NCBI GenBank assembly: GCA_009741485.1
Contig: CM019218.1
Span: forward strand, 44,039,701 to 44,103,700
DNA: 64,000 nt
DNA from: Malurus cyaneus samueli
Lineage: Eukaryota > Chordata > Aves > Passeriformes > Maluridae
Direction: 5' to 3'
Shown here in pieces: positions 46,401 through 57,899 of this stretch (within the stretch, counting starts at the first letter, position 1; every line of letters begins with the position of its first letter). The notes below the pieces were generated by a model. That model was not told the DNA's origin and searched no databases. It saw only the letters and a list, made by a program, of their open reading frames with translations. Both the position numbers and the translations under genes were made by a program.

Positions 46401-49160
46401 CCATAGTGATTATGGCTTTGGCAGCAGCTCTCTGTGCCATTAGTACCGATCAAATGCACCCTGTGCGCAAAGCCCCAGCCCGATGACGAAGGTGGCCCAG
46501 GATGATGAAGGTGACTTGGTACCTGGTATCAGTTCTGATTACAAGGAAATGTGCAAACCATTTTCCTCTTGGCTCCTATTACATTTTCCTCTTGGTTCCT
46601 TAAGGGGAGCCAGAAAAATGTCACCATTAGAAGTCTGCTGGGAGCTCACCATTCGAGGGGCTGGTGGCACACGAGACCTGACAGACTTGGGAGTGAATAG
46701 GAGTAAACCCAGCAAGGGTTAGGTGAGGCCAGCGAGCTTTATTTTTGAAGTGGCACAGGGAGAGAGGGAAGAAAGGAAGGAGGAAACAGCTGTAAGGACA
46801 TTTTTGTTGCTGACTGGTCCAAAGGAATGTGTATAAACAGCTTTAGATGTATTTTCCTGAGCATGCTAAGTGTATTTACTCCCCGCTCTAATTGGTCCTG
46901 CCTCAAGTTAGCCAGGACTAAGAGTTCCCATGGGAAGTACGCCTCACTGACTCAAACGGCCTCAAGACTGACTGGTGCTCACAGTGCAACCTGTGTTTGT
47001 GATGGCTCCTGAGCTGTCCTTTCTCACAGCCTCCTGCCAGAGTGCCCAGGGCCAGTGCAGATTTGGCCCTGCTCAAGGGTCCCTGGGCCAGGTGGCTTTA
47101 CTGTAGGGCAGCAGCTGGACCTGGCAGCGCAGGAGTAAAGGGCTGAAGCAGAGGATGCCTGAGTTTATTTCATGAGCTGGCCACAGCTCAATTCTTCACT
47201 CAATCCGAGCAAGTTGCAGGCGAAGGCCCCGTGAGCAGGGACATTTTCCTGGTGTGTGCATTGCCGTGCAAGGCGCCACCAACCAAGGGTGTTCTTGCAC
47301 GTGCAAACACCCCTGGGTGCACACAAAGTGTTTGTTCCCAGTAAAACCCAGACGGACACTTTTTCTGAAGAAAGTGCAAGCAGTCAGCAAAAAAGGGGGG
47401 GGAAGCATGAACCAGTTTCTCATTGCAAAATGTCATTTTGATGGAACTGACATTTTTAGCAAAGCCAGTATAAATTTCAATGTTTTGTTTTGTTTGTTTT
47501 AAAAAAACAAACACAGAAAATGTCCAAATATGTAATATTGACATTTTCAGAACCAAATGTTTTCCTGTTCCATCCTAGCACAGTTCTTAAAATTTGAGTT
47601 AACTTCTCCTTAAAAATACTACAAAGAAACCAAAGGAAAAAGAAGGTTTAAGTTCTTCTGAAGTATGTGGGCTTTCCACAAATATTATCTTTTCATTCTG
47701 ACTCAACACTCTAGCCCATCCATCAAAGTGAAAATGAGATGCCCTCTTTTGGGAAATGCATGTTTTACTCCACTATCTAAGCTAGCTAATTGTGAAAATG
47801 TTTCCAAAGAGCCCTGCCCGTGGCTGGTGATCTTTTGGGCTGCTGGCATCCTCCAGCCAGCAGACACCTGTAAAATGCATCCTTGGCAGGGCACCAGCAA
47901 AATTGCCTTTCCCATGTAGGGAGCGTCAAGGCAGGTTACAACCCGGACTATCACCTTATCCGAAAGAAAGACAAGAAAGACAAACCAAAAATTTCATCCA
48001 GCTGCTGAATTTCTGAAAATTGCCTTCTCTGAAGGTGCTCGAGGGGGCAGGAGATGTTGAGCAAGGGAGATGTTTGAAGGGGGAGGGTTCCTGCACGCAG
48101 AATGATACAAGAGCACATTGTGGGCACTGCCACTGCCTTGCTGGCTGCCAAGCCGTGGAGCCAGCAGAAGTTGTTGATAGGAAGGGAAGCACTGGCGTGG
48201 TTCTCGTGGTTTTTAAGCACTGTGTAAACGCTGGCAATGAGGATTGATTATGGTTGCAATTCTGCTTCATCCATTGTGTTGTTTTGGATCTAAAAAGAGA
48301 GCCCAGAGTGAGGGAAAACGGAGTATTGGGTTTGAGTTTGGTGCGCTTGGACACTGAACTGGCTCAGAAGCCCCAGCAAGGTTTGTTTCAGAAATGTGCT
48401 GAGCCTCTGGTTCCCCTCTCTTTCACTTCCACCTTTCCTTCAAAGCTCTCTTTCCTTCAGTGTTTCCCAAATCCCACCAGCCTCTCATGAGCTGGACACA
48501 GCTCTCAGGAGCTGGTGGCAGAGCCTCCCCACGTGCCCAGGAGGTGATGCCAGTCACACCTGTCATTCAGAAAGAGATGCTGCCCACAGATTCACCCAGG
48601 ACCTCTGGAGCGAACAAGTAGCAAAGGAAAGATGGAAAAATCAGTCCCCGGAAGGGCCCAGATTGCTCCCACGAGGAAAGCTGACCTTCAGGGGTGCGAT
48701 GTGTAAAGCACCAACAACACACCGTGTCGTGCATGATACACATGCCAACTTTCCAGGAGTTTTCCAGGAGAATTTCCAGTTTCCAGGGGGATTTCAGTTT
48801 TTATCTCATATAGAACTTGATGCTCTGAGCCCCAAAGACCCCCTATTCAGTCCCTCAGGACAGCATTAACAGGGCTTGCTGCCCATGGCCCAAAAATTCT
48901 GATTTTACAGCTGGCTGGAGGGGTTATGAAAGCCTGGAATAAGTCCAGTCTGCATTTTTACTTCATTTTCCTTGAGCTGTTCTCCATGGCTCTTTTTTTA
49001 TCTTTCTATCCATTCCATGACATCTCTCTCCCCCTTCTCCCCTGGCCCCTCACCAACATCAACCCCACCCTTCCCTGAGTGTCCCAGTTAGGAAGTGAAG
49101 AGGTAACTACGTGCCAGCTAGTACCTTCTTATCTAGTCACAGTATGTTCCCCTAAGGGAA
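43445..49160. other. Unique non-coding stretch with small CpG patch and simple repeats
   Basis: A small CpG patch lies at about 43645-43735 (seven CpGs). A T11-C-T12 run lies at 43943-43966. The part 45840-46030 is very AT-rich. At 47491-47513 a perfect inverted repeat, tgtttgtttt-aaa-aaaacaaaca, is followed by gaaaatgtc/gacattttc arms (47516-47548). TTCCAG words recur at 48750-48796. The longest frame, 48396-48869 plus (157 codons), has no recognised domain. Confidence 0.5.
45455..45474 (+). repeat. (GT)10 dinucleotide repeat
   Basis: Ten uninterrupted GT units are followed by ttgcacacatgtgtg, and a gcac word precedes them. The flanks are therefore near-inverted, and the alternating purine-pyrimidine segment of about 40 bp could favour left-handed (Z) DNA. 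A short variable microsatellite is the simplest reading. Confidence 0.9.
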
Positions 49161-49175
49161 TTTTTGGCCTGGGAC

Positions 49176-49200
49176 TGTGTGTGTGTGTGTATGTGTGTGT
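49176..49200 (+). repeat. Short interrupted (TG)n repeat
   Basis: Twenty-five bases of TG with one A interruption, ending in a T-rich run. It is a minor microsatellite with no further feature. Confidence 0.85.
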
Positions 49201-49244
49201 TTTATATGCTTTATTTTTATCACCGAAAGGATAGACAGTACATT

Positions 49245-49295
49245 ATGTCTTCTGCCCAGGAGGTTACACACTAGATAAGAGACAGACAGATACAC
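49245..49295 (-). repeat. Possible MIR 3' fragment
   Basis: The word order ctgcccaggaggttacacactagataagagacagacag resembles the antisense MIR block ctgccctcaaggagcttacaatctagt...gacagac, the same block seen in the better-preserved copy at 33550. Only about 50 bp are recognisable. Confidence 0.4.
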
Positions 49296-49299
49296 TACA

Positions 49300-50600
49300 A
49301 CTGCTCCAATCCGTGGAGTTGTGTTCCTGAGATAGCACTGGGAATGCTACAGGTAAACTGCTTCCAACCCCCCACATTTGGGCAGTGGATTTTGTGTCAA
49401 CAAATCCAGATCCAAGCAGAGATTTCAGTGTTGATGTTCCCATAGACAGAGAATAAAGTCCACAGTGCTTCTTCCAATTGTACCTTCTCCCCCATCCTAT
49501 CCACTCCTCCTCTGGCTTCATTCTCATGCCCTCTGTCCATCTCCAGTCTGGATGTGTCGTGTGGTTCGGTGATCCCCTTGGGCTCTTCCAGGAATACATC
49601 CAGATTCAAAAGGCAATGGGGGATGTGTGTATTTAGGAAACAGTGGTGCCAACAACCTCACGGTAGCACCTGTTAACAAAAGGTGAAAAAGGAAATTTAA
49701 AAAAAAAAAAAAAAGATATTTTGGTATCAAGAGCTAGGATCAGAGATGGTTTATCTGTGCCTACTTCCTGCATCTTTCTTGAACCATCTGAGCTAATTAC
49801 AATGCTGGAGACTGTATATTGGTTTTTAAAGGATTAAGGACCAGCCACGGCAGTGGGTGATTCCTACTACAGTGATCACCCCAAAAGTGTGACCCCTTTT
49901 TTCTCCTGTAATTTCACTAACAGTGTCCTTGCCACTGAGCCACAGTTCTGGCAGCCTCCAGCAAGAATCCAGGGTCTGATTGACCAGCACCATCACCCCT
50001 CACAAAGCTCAGGGGCACATAGCCATGTCCACGAAGTTGTCTCTAGTTCAGCAAGGGAGGTGTTGCAGAGGCTTTGAGTCATCCCACAAACGCCTGCCCT
50101 CCTTCACCTCCGCCCCAAATCCTTTGTCTTATGCTGTGAAGGTTAACAGCATGTTGCAGCATCACAGTGCTGCTTTGGAGATGGTGATGGTGGGTTTATT
50201 TTCTCAGGAGAAACAGATAAAGGTGGCACCAGCTACTACCCAACACTAAAGTTGAATTAGTAAATTTATTGCTCTTTTAAACCTGAGGGACGTGACAGGG
50301 ACTGTTTTAGATTTCGATCCAAAGCTTAGCGAAGCTGTGACCTTTGTATCAGCCTGACAATGAGCAATTGAGGCCGTGCTGCCCCAGCATCCATCAAATG
50401 CAATGATTTAGTGCCTTGACTGGCACAGCAGAGATAAAAGTCACTGTAACTAAACATTGTCACAAGATGGATGTTCCCGCTTAGAAAATATTGCCTTAAC
50501 TTAGGCTTCAGTTTCTGGGTGTTTCTGTGAGGGTCTCATCCTGATACCTGGGTCCTTTACAAATACTGCCCAGTCTTTAATGACTGTATTGTTGTGGCTT
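49300..50600. other. Unique non-coding stretch with A16 run
   Basis: A16 lies at 49699-49714. No gene or further repeat is recognised. A minus-strand frame at 49264-49599 (111 codons) overlaps the MIR-like fragment and is not called. Confidence 0.55.
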
Positions 50601-50607
50601 GCCTGTG

Positions 50608-50700
50608 ACATAAGAGCAAGCCATCATCCTAATTTCGGAGTGAGGGAAATAAGGCACCAAGAGATTACCAGCAAAGTGTAACCACTCCTTGTGTTACCCA
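50608..50700 (-). repeat. Possible MIR/CORE-SINE fragment
   Basis: The plus strand reads ggagtgagggaaataaggcaccaagagattaccagcaaagtgtaaccac. This resembles the inverse MIR core block (ggggaaactgaggcacagagagattaagtgac...ccaaggtcac) with insertions and losses. Ends are not visible. Confidence 0.4.
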
Positions 50701-50704
50701 GCAC

Positions 50705-53140
50705 GAACCATATAAATGTAGCTGTTTTGTAGCTCTTGATGCATATTCAGCATGGCTCTGGCTGGCCTCAGGTCTAGTCCCAAAGGCTGACAGCCTCTGC
50801 ACATCCAATCTCTCGTGTCCTGCACTCAGAAAGTTGAAAAGAGAGATATGCAACATGCATCTCAAATCTCTAATTCCCTAACCTGTGAGATCTTGACATT
50901 GCCTTCTTGGCAATGTACAATACCATCTGTATTTCTGTTTGTGCCACAGATAGTCACTAAAGGCTTAAGTTTAAAAGTAAAGCTGACATCACCCCTGCAG
51001 TGTTATTTTCAAAGACTCCTGTGGTGAGGAAAATTAGGCCATTACACATATCTTGCAAGGTTTATAACCACTAGGTAATTCAAAGAAATATATCAAATCT
51101 ATATCAGATTAAACTGTACCTCTTTCCCTCCCCTTCCACAAAGCTCCACACCGGTTGTTCCAGTGCTAGTCATGCAATACAACTGTGGGGCTAAATGTTT
51201 TGTCTTCTTGAATTTTCAGACGAGGAAAAACAGAGCTGCTGGAGCCCTAGTCAGCAAAATCCATGTAGTTCCTACAGCCTTCTCCATCTGCATGTGTCCT
51301 CAGCCTCAGCCATCTGCTGGGGGTTTGCAGGCTGAGGAGATGGGACAGGAGAGCAGTCCCTGCCTCATCACACTGCCAGGTCCTGTTTGAACTGCTCTGC
51401 AATAGCTGCAGTTCTACCTGAGCCTTTTGGCAGCTTCTTACCTCCACCTCAGGGAGACATGGGCAGAAGGGACACATTTGTTTTTGATTTTGCCTTCCTA
51501 CCAAAATCCCCTTTTCTGGTTCAGCTTTTGGCACAGTTTCTTGCTGGCTGATGATCAGCTTTGACACCAGAATGTTCTCAAGGTACAAATGCAGCCCTGA
51601 GCAAGGCCTTCTGCTACTCTTAATGTCTGACAGCTAGTCAGAAGCTTCTCCCAGGTCTGCCAGCCTCCCAAAGACCCTCCTCACCCATTGTAAGGTTCCC
51701 TGAAGGTGGCTGTCCCTGCGAGGCAGGGCTTTGCCATACAAGCAATAATTTATTGCTCTCCTTGCTAAGAAGAGACTGGCTGTGTGCCTGGGCAGTGGGG
51801 CTGGGACCCAGTGGGTGCTCCTGCCAGCCAGGGTGTCGGGCAGGGTAGCAGAAATGCTTTCGTTCCAGCCAAGCGATGTTGGAAAAGTGTTTTCTTTTCA
51901 TCCTCTTTCTAATTTTGGGTTCTGAAGTCAGTGCCCAAAGCACACATACACCCGAGTCTAAAGTCCAGCAGGCCAAGATAGAGGTGTCATTATGGGGACT
52001 ATGCAAACAGGAGCAGGATGGGAGGGAAGAGGAGCCAAACAATGGAGTCTCCCTTCTTTCTGCCCAATATTTATTGTGATTTTCATGTGTCTGTCCCTGG
52101 CTACCCTCAGGCATATCCATGGTAGGTGGGGCTGGGCTGCACCTTCCTTATTTAAGCCAGACATCCTCCATCTGCTCCATTTGACTATTTTTCCACTTTT
52201 TAGATTCATTTGTCAGATTTTCCATGATGGAAGAGAACCCAAGGAGCATCATTGCAGCTGCAACACAGCACACTCCTGCTTGTTTCCCGGCTAATGTCAC
52301 CACACCTCTTGTCATCTGTGCAGCACAAAAACAGGACCAGAAGCACAAAAATGGGACCAGAGTCCTCTGGAGATGGGGTGAGGAGGCAGCCTGCCTACCC
52401 ACAAACTCAGCCATCCTTACCTGAAGGATGCAACCAGGCAAGTAAAAGCCAACAATTGGTGAATATTTTGCAGACAAGAACTGAAGACGTTTATAAGTTT
52501 TATTGGAAGATAATATCTGATAATTTGCAAGTTATTAAAAACTTGCAATACTTTTTTTCTGCGTGACTTTTTCTACAAGGCAGGCAATGCTATCACATTA
52601 TTGATGGTATTCTTGGTGCTCTGTCCAATGTCCTTATTTGCACTATTTCCCATCTCTTATCCCAATGAATTGCTCACTCGTTCACCCACATATTTAAATG
52701 GACAATACAGATCAGTTGGACCTTGAAAATCAAGGGGTTTGTATTTAATATGTTTTCACCTGTGAAGCAAGACACTGATATTGGCTGAAAGTGGATGTTT
52801 CCACAGGGAGTTTTGTCCCTCACATTTCCCCAAAGAAGAGTCTTCTAGCCACCATCTTTCAGCACCTTGTGTGTCTGCACTCTGGGTATTGAATAGAGGT
52901 TTTACTTGCAGCAGTGCACAAAATAATATGTTCAGTGCATAAAAAAAATTCAAAAAATAAATGATCATGTCCTGAGAAGTTCCCCAAACATTCTTAAAAT
53001 AGATTATTCCATCATTTAGGATCTCATGCAGAACCCTGGCTGATGAGGTCTGGGAATCTACTGGTAATTTGCTCATTAGGAGGTGTTTTTACAGTGGTTT
53101 TCAGTGCTCATGAGTTTTGTGCTCTTTCTTAAACACTCAC
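50705..53140. other. Unique non-coding stretch
   Basis: No gene is recognised. A 20-bp tandem duplication (agcacaaaaacaggaccaga / agcacaaaaatgggaccaga) occupies 52322-52361 with two differences. Frames on both strands at 51638-52566 (up to 160 codons) mirror each other and match nothing I know. Confidence 0.55.
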
Positions 53141-53143
53141 TAA

Positions 53144-53620
53144 ATGTCCAGCAGCAAACTCCATGAGGACAGTAATGCCCACATGGTCAATCCTGCTGAT
53201 CCCCTAAATCCAGACTCTCCCATGGCCTCCATCCATCAGTATGGTGCCAAGGCAAGAATCCAACACGTTCACGTCCCCAGATATGCCACAGTCGAGAAGT
53301 TCAGGGTTCAGCAGAGATCCAAGCAGCCTTTACCTGTCCATCCCAGCATGTATCACATGTATCGTGGCAGCTCGCGAGTGACGTACGCGGAGCAGCAATG
53401 CGGCCGGAGCGCCGTGGGGAATGCCGAGGATGCCACAACAGGAAACACGGACACATAGCATGTCCAAGTGGGGTAACTGAGGCAGACAGAGCAGGAATGC
53501 CATTGCATTGACCCCCGCGGGATTTGGCTGAGAGCCGGGGCGTGCTGAGCTCATTCCTCCATCAGAGGGAGGAAGAGAGTGGAGCGGATCTCGCTGTTTG
53601 CGTTTTATCGGGTGGAACCA
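53144..53620 (+). promoter_or_regulatory. CpG cluster with an overlapping open frame; candidate element or exon
   Basis: Eleven CpGs fall within 64 bp (53363-53426), including tcgcga and TGACGTA, and further CpGs continue to about 53612. A plus-strand frame of 104 codons (53144-53458) runs through the cluster; its product is basic and histidine-rich and I recognise no domain. A minus-strand frame of 147 codons (53330-53773) overlaps it. The CpG retention suggests either an unmethylated regulatory element, a young insertion that has not yet lost its CpGs, or an unannotated exon. I cannot decide among these. Confidence 0.3.
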
Positions 53621-53624
53621 AACG

Positions 53625-55620
53625 GCATCAGCAAACATTGTGGTTTGGGGAATGATGGATTTCAGCACATTCCCCAGCTCCTGCTCTGTGTCCCAAAGTA
53701 CCGCTAGTGCAGGGAGAGAGAGCAAGTGAAAGTTTCCAGGGACAGCTGGTGTAGGAGAGGGAGCCACCTGCAAAGACTTGCCAGAAAGGTCAGACTAATT
53801 CAGTGTGCAGGCTACAGGTGCTTTTTTGAGCTCTTTCTTCAATGTGTTCAGGAGTTTTCCTCTGAAAGAGTTTCAGTTTTTTAACTTGAAAATACCACTT
53901 TCTCCAAAGCAAAAGTATCTGTGGGGAAAAAAAAAAAAATTCAATATCAGAAGATGCAAATAGTCTCTTGTCAGTGGTTTTAGCTCTGGGGAATCCTGCA
54001 CCAAAAATATTTTAGGCTCAGTAATAGTATTATGAATATAGAGAATGTGGAGCACAAAGACCTTGAGACCCTTTTCTGTATTAATACATCCTCTGAGTGT
54101 TCTTTCTAGCTTTTGCAGGTATCTGAAGTGTTTTATGTGAGGGTCTGAGAAAACAAAACTAACCATCCATTGACGTAATATGGCTTGCTCTTTTTTCTTC
54201 TCTCTCAGCCCAGTTTGGGTTTATTCCTATCAGCCTCTTTGCATTTTATGTTCAACTTCCTAATTTCCATCACCTCGTTAGAAAGCAACCATGTCCAGCA
54301 ACACTGGCAAGAATAGGACCAGATCTGAGGTGCTCACAGAGAAGCTGGGAGCAAAATTTTCAAAAGTTTGTAAAACAATTCTCACAGCAACTGTTTTTGG
54401 CCAGTGTCTGAAGTATCCCTCCCAGCAGATCAGAATCAAAAATCATCAAAACTACTTCACCCCCAGATATATTTCTTTTAACTCACTCCTGTCTTTCCCA
54501 GGTTTCACATTGCTTATAGGTTAAATCAAGGTAGCTTCTTTCCCCTTACCTGGCAATCTGCAAGTCCCACTTGGGTAACTGAGCAAGAAGTGAGATTGCT
54601 TCCAGTCTTCTACGCAATTCAGAAGTCAGGATGTTTATTTAAGTTTCTAAACTATATGGACCGTGTCAGAGCTCTGAACTCTGCTGGAATTTCTGAAATG
54701 GTTGATTATGGGTATCACTTCACATCTGAGAGGAGGATTCAGGTGACTCTTGGTGCATTTGGTGCATTCACATTCCTGTGCTTGTCCTTCCTGCTTTTAA
54801 ACTGTCACCTACCAAAAACATGCTGAGGTCAGGATCCAGCTGGTAGCCTGGCTGGTGGGAGAAGCAAAAACTGGCCTGAACTTCCCTCTTTTAGCTTTGC
54901 ATGAGCTTGGGAGTGCTGACTTTAGTGAAAACTTGTTTTTATCAGCCTTCAAAGCTGCTTGCTTATTACTAAGGGGCAGAGAGGCAGTAGACTCCAGCTG
55001 GTTAAAGTCACTTCTCCTGCCACAAACTTTGACCCCTCCCCAAAATGCTAATTTCTGGTGCCAACCCAAAAAGAGTTGTCCAGCTGTGCAGCCCTTCAGC
55101 ATTTATAGCCCCGGCCACAGCCGTGCTCCTGCACACAATAACCAAGAAAACCTGCAAGAGCCATAGGCTTGAAACTTGCCCATGGGGTAGATGATTTTCC
55201 TCTGGTTCATTAACTCCTGAAGAGACTTTAACCAGGGCCAGCTTGCAAAAAAAGCCCAACCCAAGCTCAATAACAGAGACAAGAAAACAGCTAGTTAACT
55301 GTAACTAGTGTACTTAGCTGCTTCCCTAACCATTGTCCTCCTGTATTAATGGTTAAACACTCTCTGTGTCATTGTTTGCTGTTTCTGACCAATTCAAACT
55401 CTTTCAAGTGGGAGGGAGAGTGAAGAATGGAGGGAAACCAACACCAAAGACCTGCTTGTATTTTGCAAGACACCCAATTAAATGGCACCTCAGGTTATCT
55501 GTAAGTGTTATTTGCTTTCCTGTTAAGGGACATTTGTTTGAATTCAGAAGTGCATGAATGAGCAGAGCTCTTAACCTTCTGCTGAGACTGGTGAATGTGT
55601 GCTGTGCTTAACTCCCATCC
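53625..55620. other. Unique non-coding stretch with A13 run
   Basis: A13 lies at 53927-53939. No gene or repeat family is recognised; frames are at most 103 codons. Confidence 0.6.
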
Positions 55621-55624
55621 TTCA

Positions 55625-55800
55625 TACTTCTGTAGTATCTTACCCTTATCTCCACAGTATCAGAGAGCTTCAGTTTTCTGCTTATTTATCCCCATGGTAT
55701 CCTGAGGACTTCTTAAAAGAATGAAAACTGACTAACTTGACTAAATTGCCCAAAGTCACACAAGAAAGTGGTACTAAACCATGTATTTTTCCTCTTGCAA
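55625..55800 (-). repeat. MIR/CORE-SINE relic
   Basis: In antisense, ttatttatccccatggtatcctgagg (matching 'attattatccccattttacagatgagg') is followed by gaaaactgactaacttgactaaattgcccaaagtcacacaagaaagtggtactaaacc (matching 'gaaactgag...gttaagtgacttgcccaaggtcacacagctagtaagtggcagagcc'). The CORE part is clear, the ends less so. Element orientation is minus. Confidence 0.7.
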
Positions 55801-55804
55801 TCAG

Positions 55805-57730
55805 ATGTTCAATAAGGATTAAGTCAAGTTACTTAATGCTTACTTGTATTTTCTTACTTCCTCATTTCCTACTCTTGCCCAGTGGCCATGACATTCTGTT
55901 TGAAACAGAGATGAACATCCTCTGGTAGATGAAGACCCATACTCAACCCTTACCTCAGACTTGAAACAAACTTTGCTTGATATTTCTGTTGAGTTTGAAA
56001 AACCTCTGCCCTCTTCGGGTTTTGACGGGAGGTAGAGGCACCAAAATACCCTGAGGAATGCTGTCTTACAGTAATTTCTAACTCTGCTGAAAACAGTCTT
56101 TCTGATCCTGGTTAACTGTGATCATTTACAGGCCAAAAACCCACTTGGGCAAGATTCAAACAAGCATCCAGGCCATCAGCTTCAAGTGCTCTCATTCACA
56201 AGCAATCAGTCAGAAATCTCTGCTGACTTTGGTGGCACCGACATCAAAGGTCCAGCATTTTCCACCATGTGACCACCCTGACATCACCTTTGCAAATCCT
56301 GATGTGGGACACAATGAGCAGGTCCTACCAGCTTTCACTGCCTGTCTTTGGCAACACACAGAGGTTTCATGATGAGCTCTGCCAGAGGTGAGGTGATTTG
56401 GAAAGCTGTGACAGCCCCTCTGTCAGATGTGACACTAAATAACCTGACCTCAGGGACAATGCTGGGACTTTCTGGGAGTCCATTGCTAAACTGCCATGCT
56501 ACTTAAACATCTTTGCGCTTTCTTTTTCTTTTTTTTCTTTTTTTGCCACTTCTTGCTCTTTTATTGGACAGCCAGGCTGGTTCACAGGACAGTATGCTGA
56601 GAAGATGAACTGATATGAGTGCTCTTCCATGGAAAAACATCCAATATGTCTCTTGGGCTGTCTTTCCTATTCCATCTGCTCCTGCAGATGCTGCTGTAGT
56701 CCTTGTCTTGCCCTCAGAATTCCCTGAGCCTTGGATGGGCTGAGGGAGGTAGGAGGGCATCAGGACCACCCAGTGCATGGGTGGCACGTGTCCTGACAGC
56801 GCTCAAACATCCGAGCAATCAAACAATATGCAGGAGATAATGAACCTTTTGCAGACAATTAAAAAATCAGCCAGGATAACTTGAGCAGCTTCCACCTGCC
56901 CAGCCCTGCCATTGAGGTAAGGGCCTCCTTTCTTGCACTGCAAGAAAATTAATTGGGGGGGAAGAGGGAAGTGGTGGTGAAAATTCTTACATTTAACTTC
57001 TGTTAATGAAAGATCATTAATCAACTGTAAAAAACAAGAATGGTCACTTCTCCAGTGTCCCAAGCTCACAGTGCTGTGGCACTTCTCAGAATCTCCCTGC
57101 AAGCGGCAGCCACATCACCTCCACCATTTTCTGAAACCAGATTAGGATGGTCCATCTCCTGGTTGTACTCACAGAAGATGCCTCATAGAAGCCTCATCAA
57201 CTTCTTCATCTCCCTCCACAGAAAAAGCATGATAGAATACAGCTGTTCCTTTATCCCATCCCAATTCACTTCCCTTTTTCCCTTCTCCCTCCCTGCAGAT
57301 GCCCAGGTTGCTTGTTGACACCTCCACCGTAGTGTCAGTGCCAGTGTGCAGCAAAAGGGGATCTCATCTCCAAACCGTGCTGGATAAGGAGCTGGGAGTC
57401 AGCACTTCCCTTCCAGCAGATACCATCCAACCTTGATCTCCACCAGCTAGATCTGCAGGTCAGTGCCCCAAAGCAATGTTCTTCCTTGACTCTGATACTT
57501 CTGCCCAGATGATCATTTTAGCTGGTAAAGTATTTTTCCAACATGAAGAAACATATGAAGAAACAAAGACCTAGCAAACCAAAATATAACTAGTGCCCAG
57601 CTGCCTCTTTATCTGGCTGTGCTTTATTTGCACAAGCTGAAGAACTTCATGGTGCCAGGAGGGATGTGATAGAAGTTCTTTGTCTCATAAATTATTTTGG
57701 CCCAGTCTTCCCCCGGGAGATAGGACATGA
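55805..57730. other. Unique non-coding stretch with pyrimidine tract
   Basis: A T/C-rich run lies at about 56519-56545. No gene or repeat is recognised; frames are at most 99 codons. Confidence 0.6.
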
Positions 57731-57734
57731 GAGC

Positions 57735-57895
57735 AAAAGCTGGCAGCATGGGTTCTGCTCCCAGCTTTGGCACTGACCTGCTGCGTGACCTTGGACAACT
57801 CATTTCACCTCCCCTGAGCTTCTGTTTCCCCTCTTCTCCTTTGTCTGCCTTGTTTATTTGGACTGTCAACTCCTAGAGAAAGGAATTCAGCCTCC
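57735..57895 (+). repeat. MIR/CORE-SINE relic, sense orientation, well preserved
   Basis: The plus strand reads ggttctgctcccagctttggcactgacctgctgcgtgaccttggacaactcatttcacctcccctgagcttctgtttcccctc. This follows the sense MIR consensus (ggttcgaatcccagctctgccacttactagctgtgtgaccttgggcaagtcacttaacctctctgagcctcagtttcctc) block by block. It then runs into ttgtctgccttgtttatttggactgtcaactcctagagaaagg, matching the 3' part of the amniote MIR type. This is the clearest MIR of the window. Confidence 0.8.
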
Positions 57896-57899
57896 CTGG

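Noticed and set aside
51638..52120. 160-codon minus-strand frame
   Set aside because: No recognised domain; overlapping open frames exist on both strands.
53155..53180. L2 LINE 3' end ('actccatgaggacag')
   Set aside because: Only about 15 bases fit and the diagnostic blocks on either side are absent.
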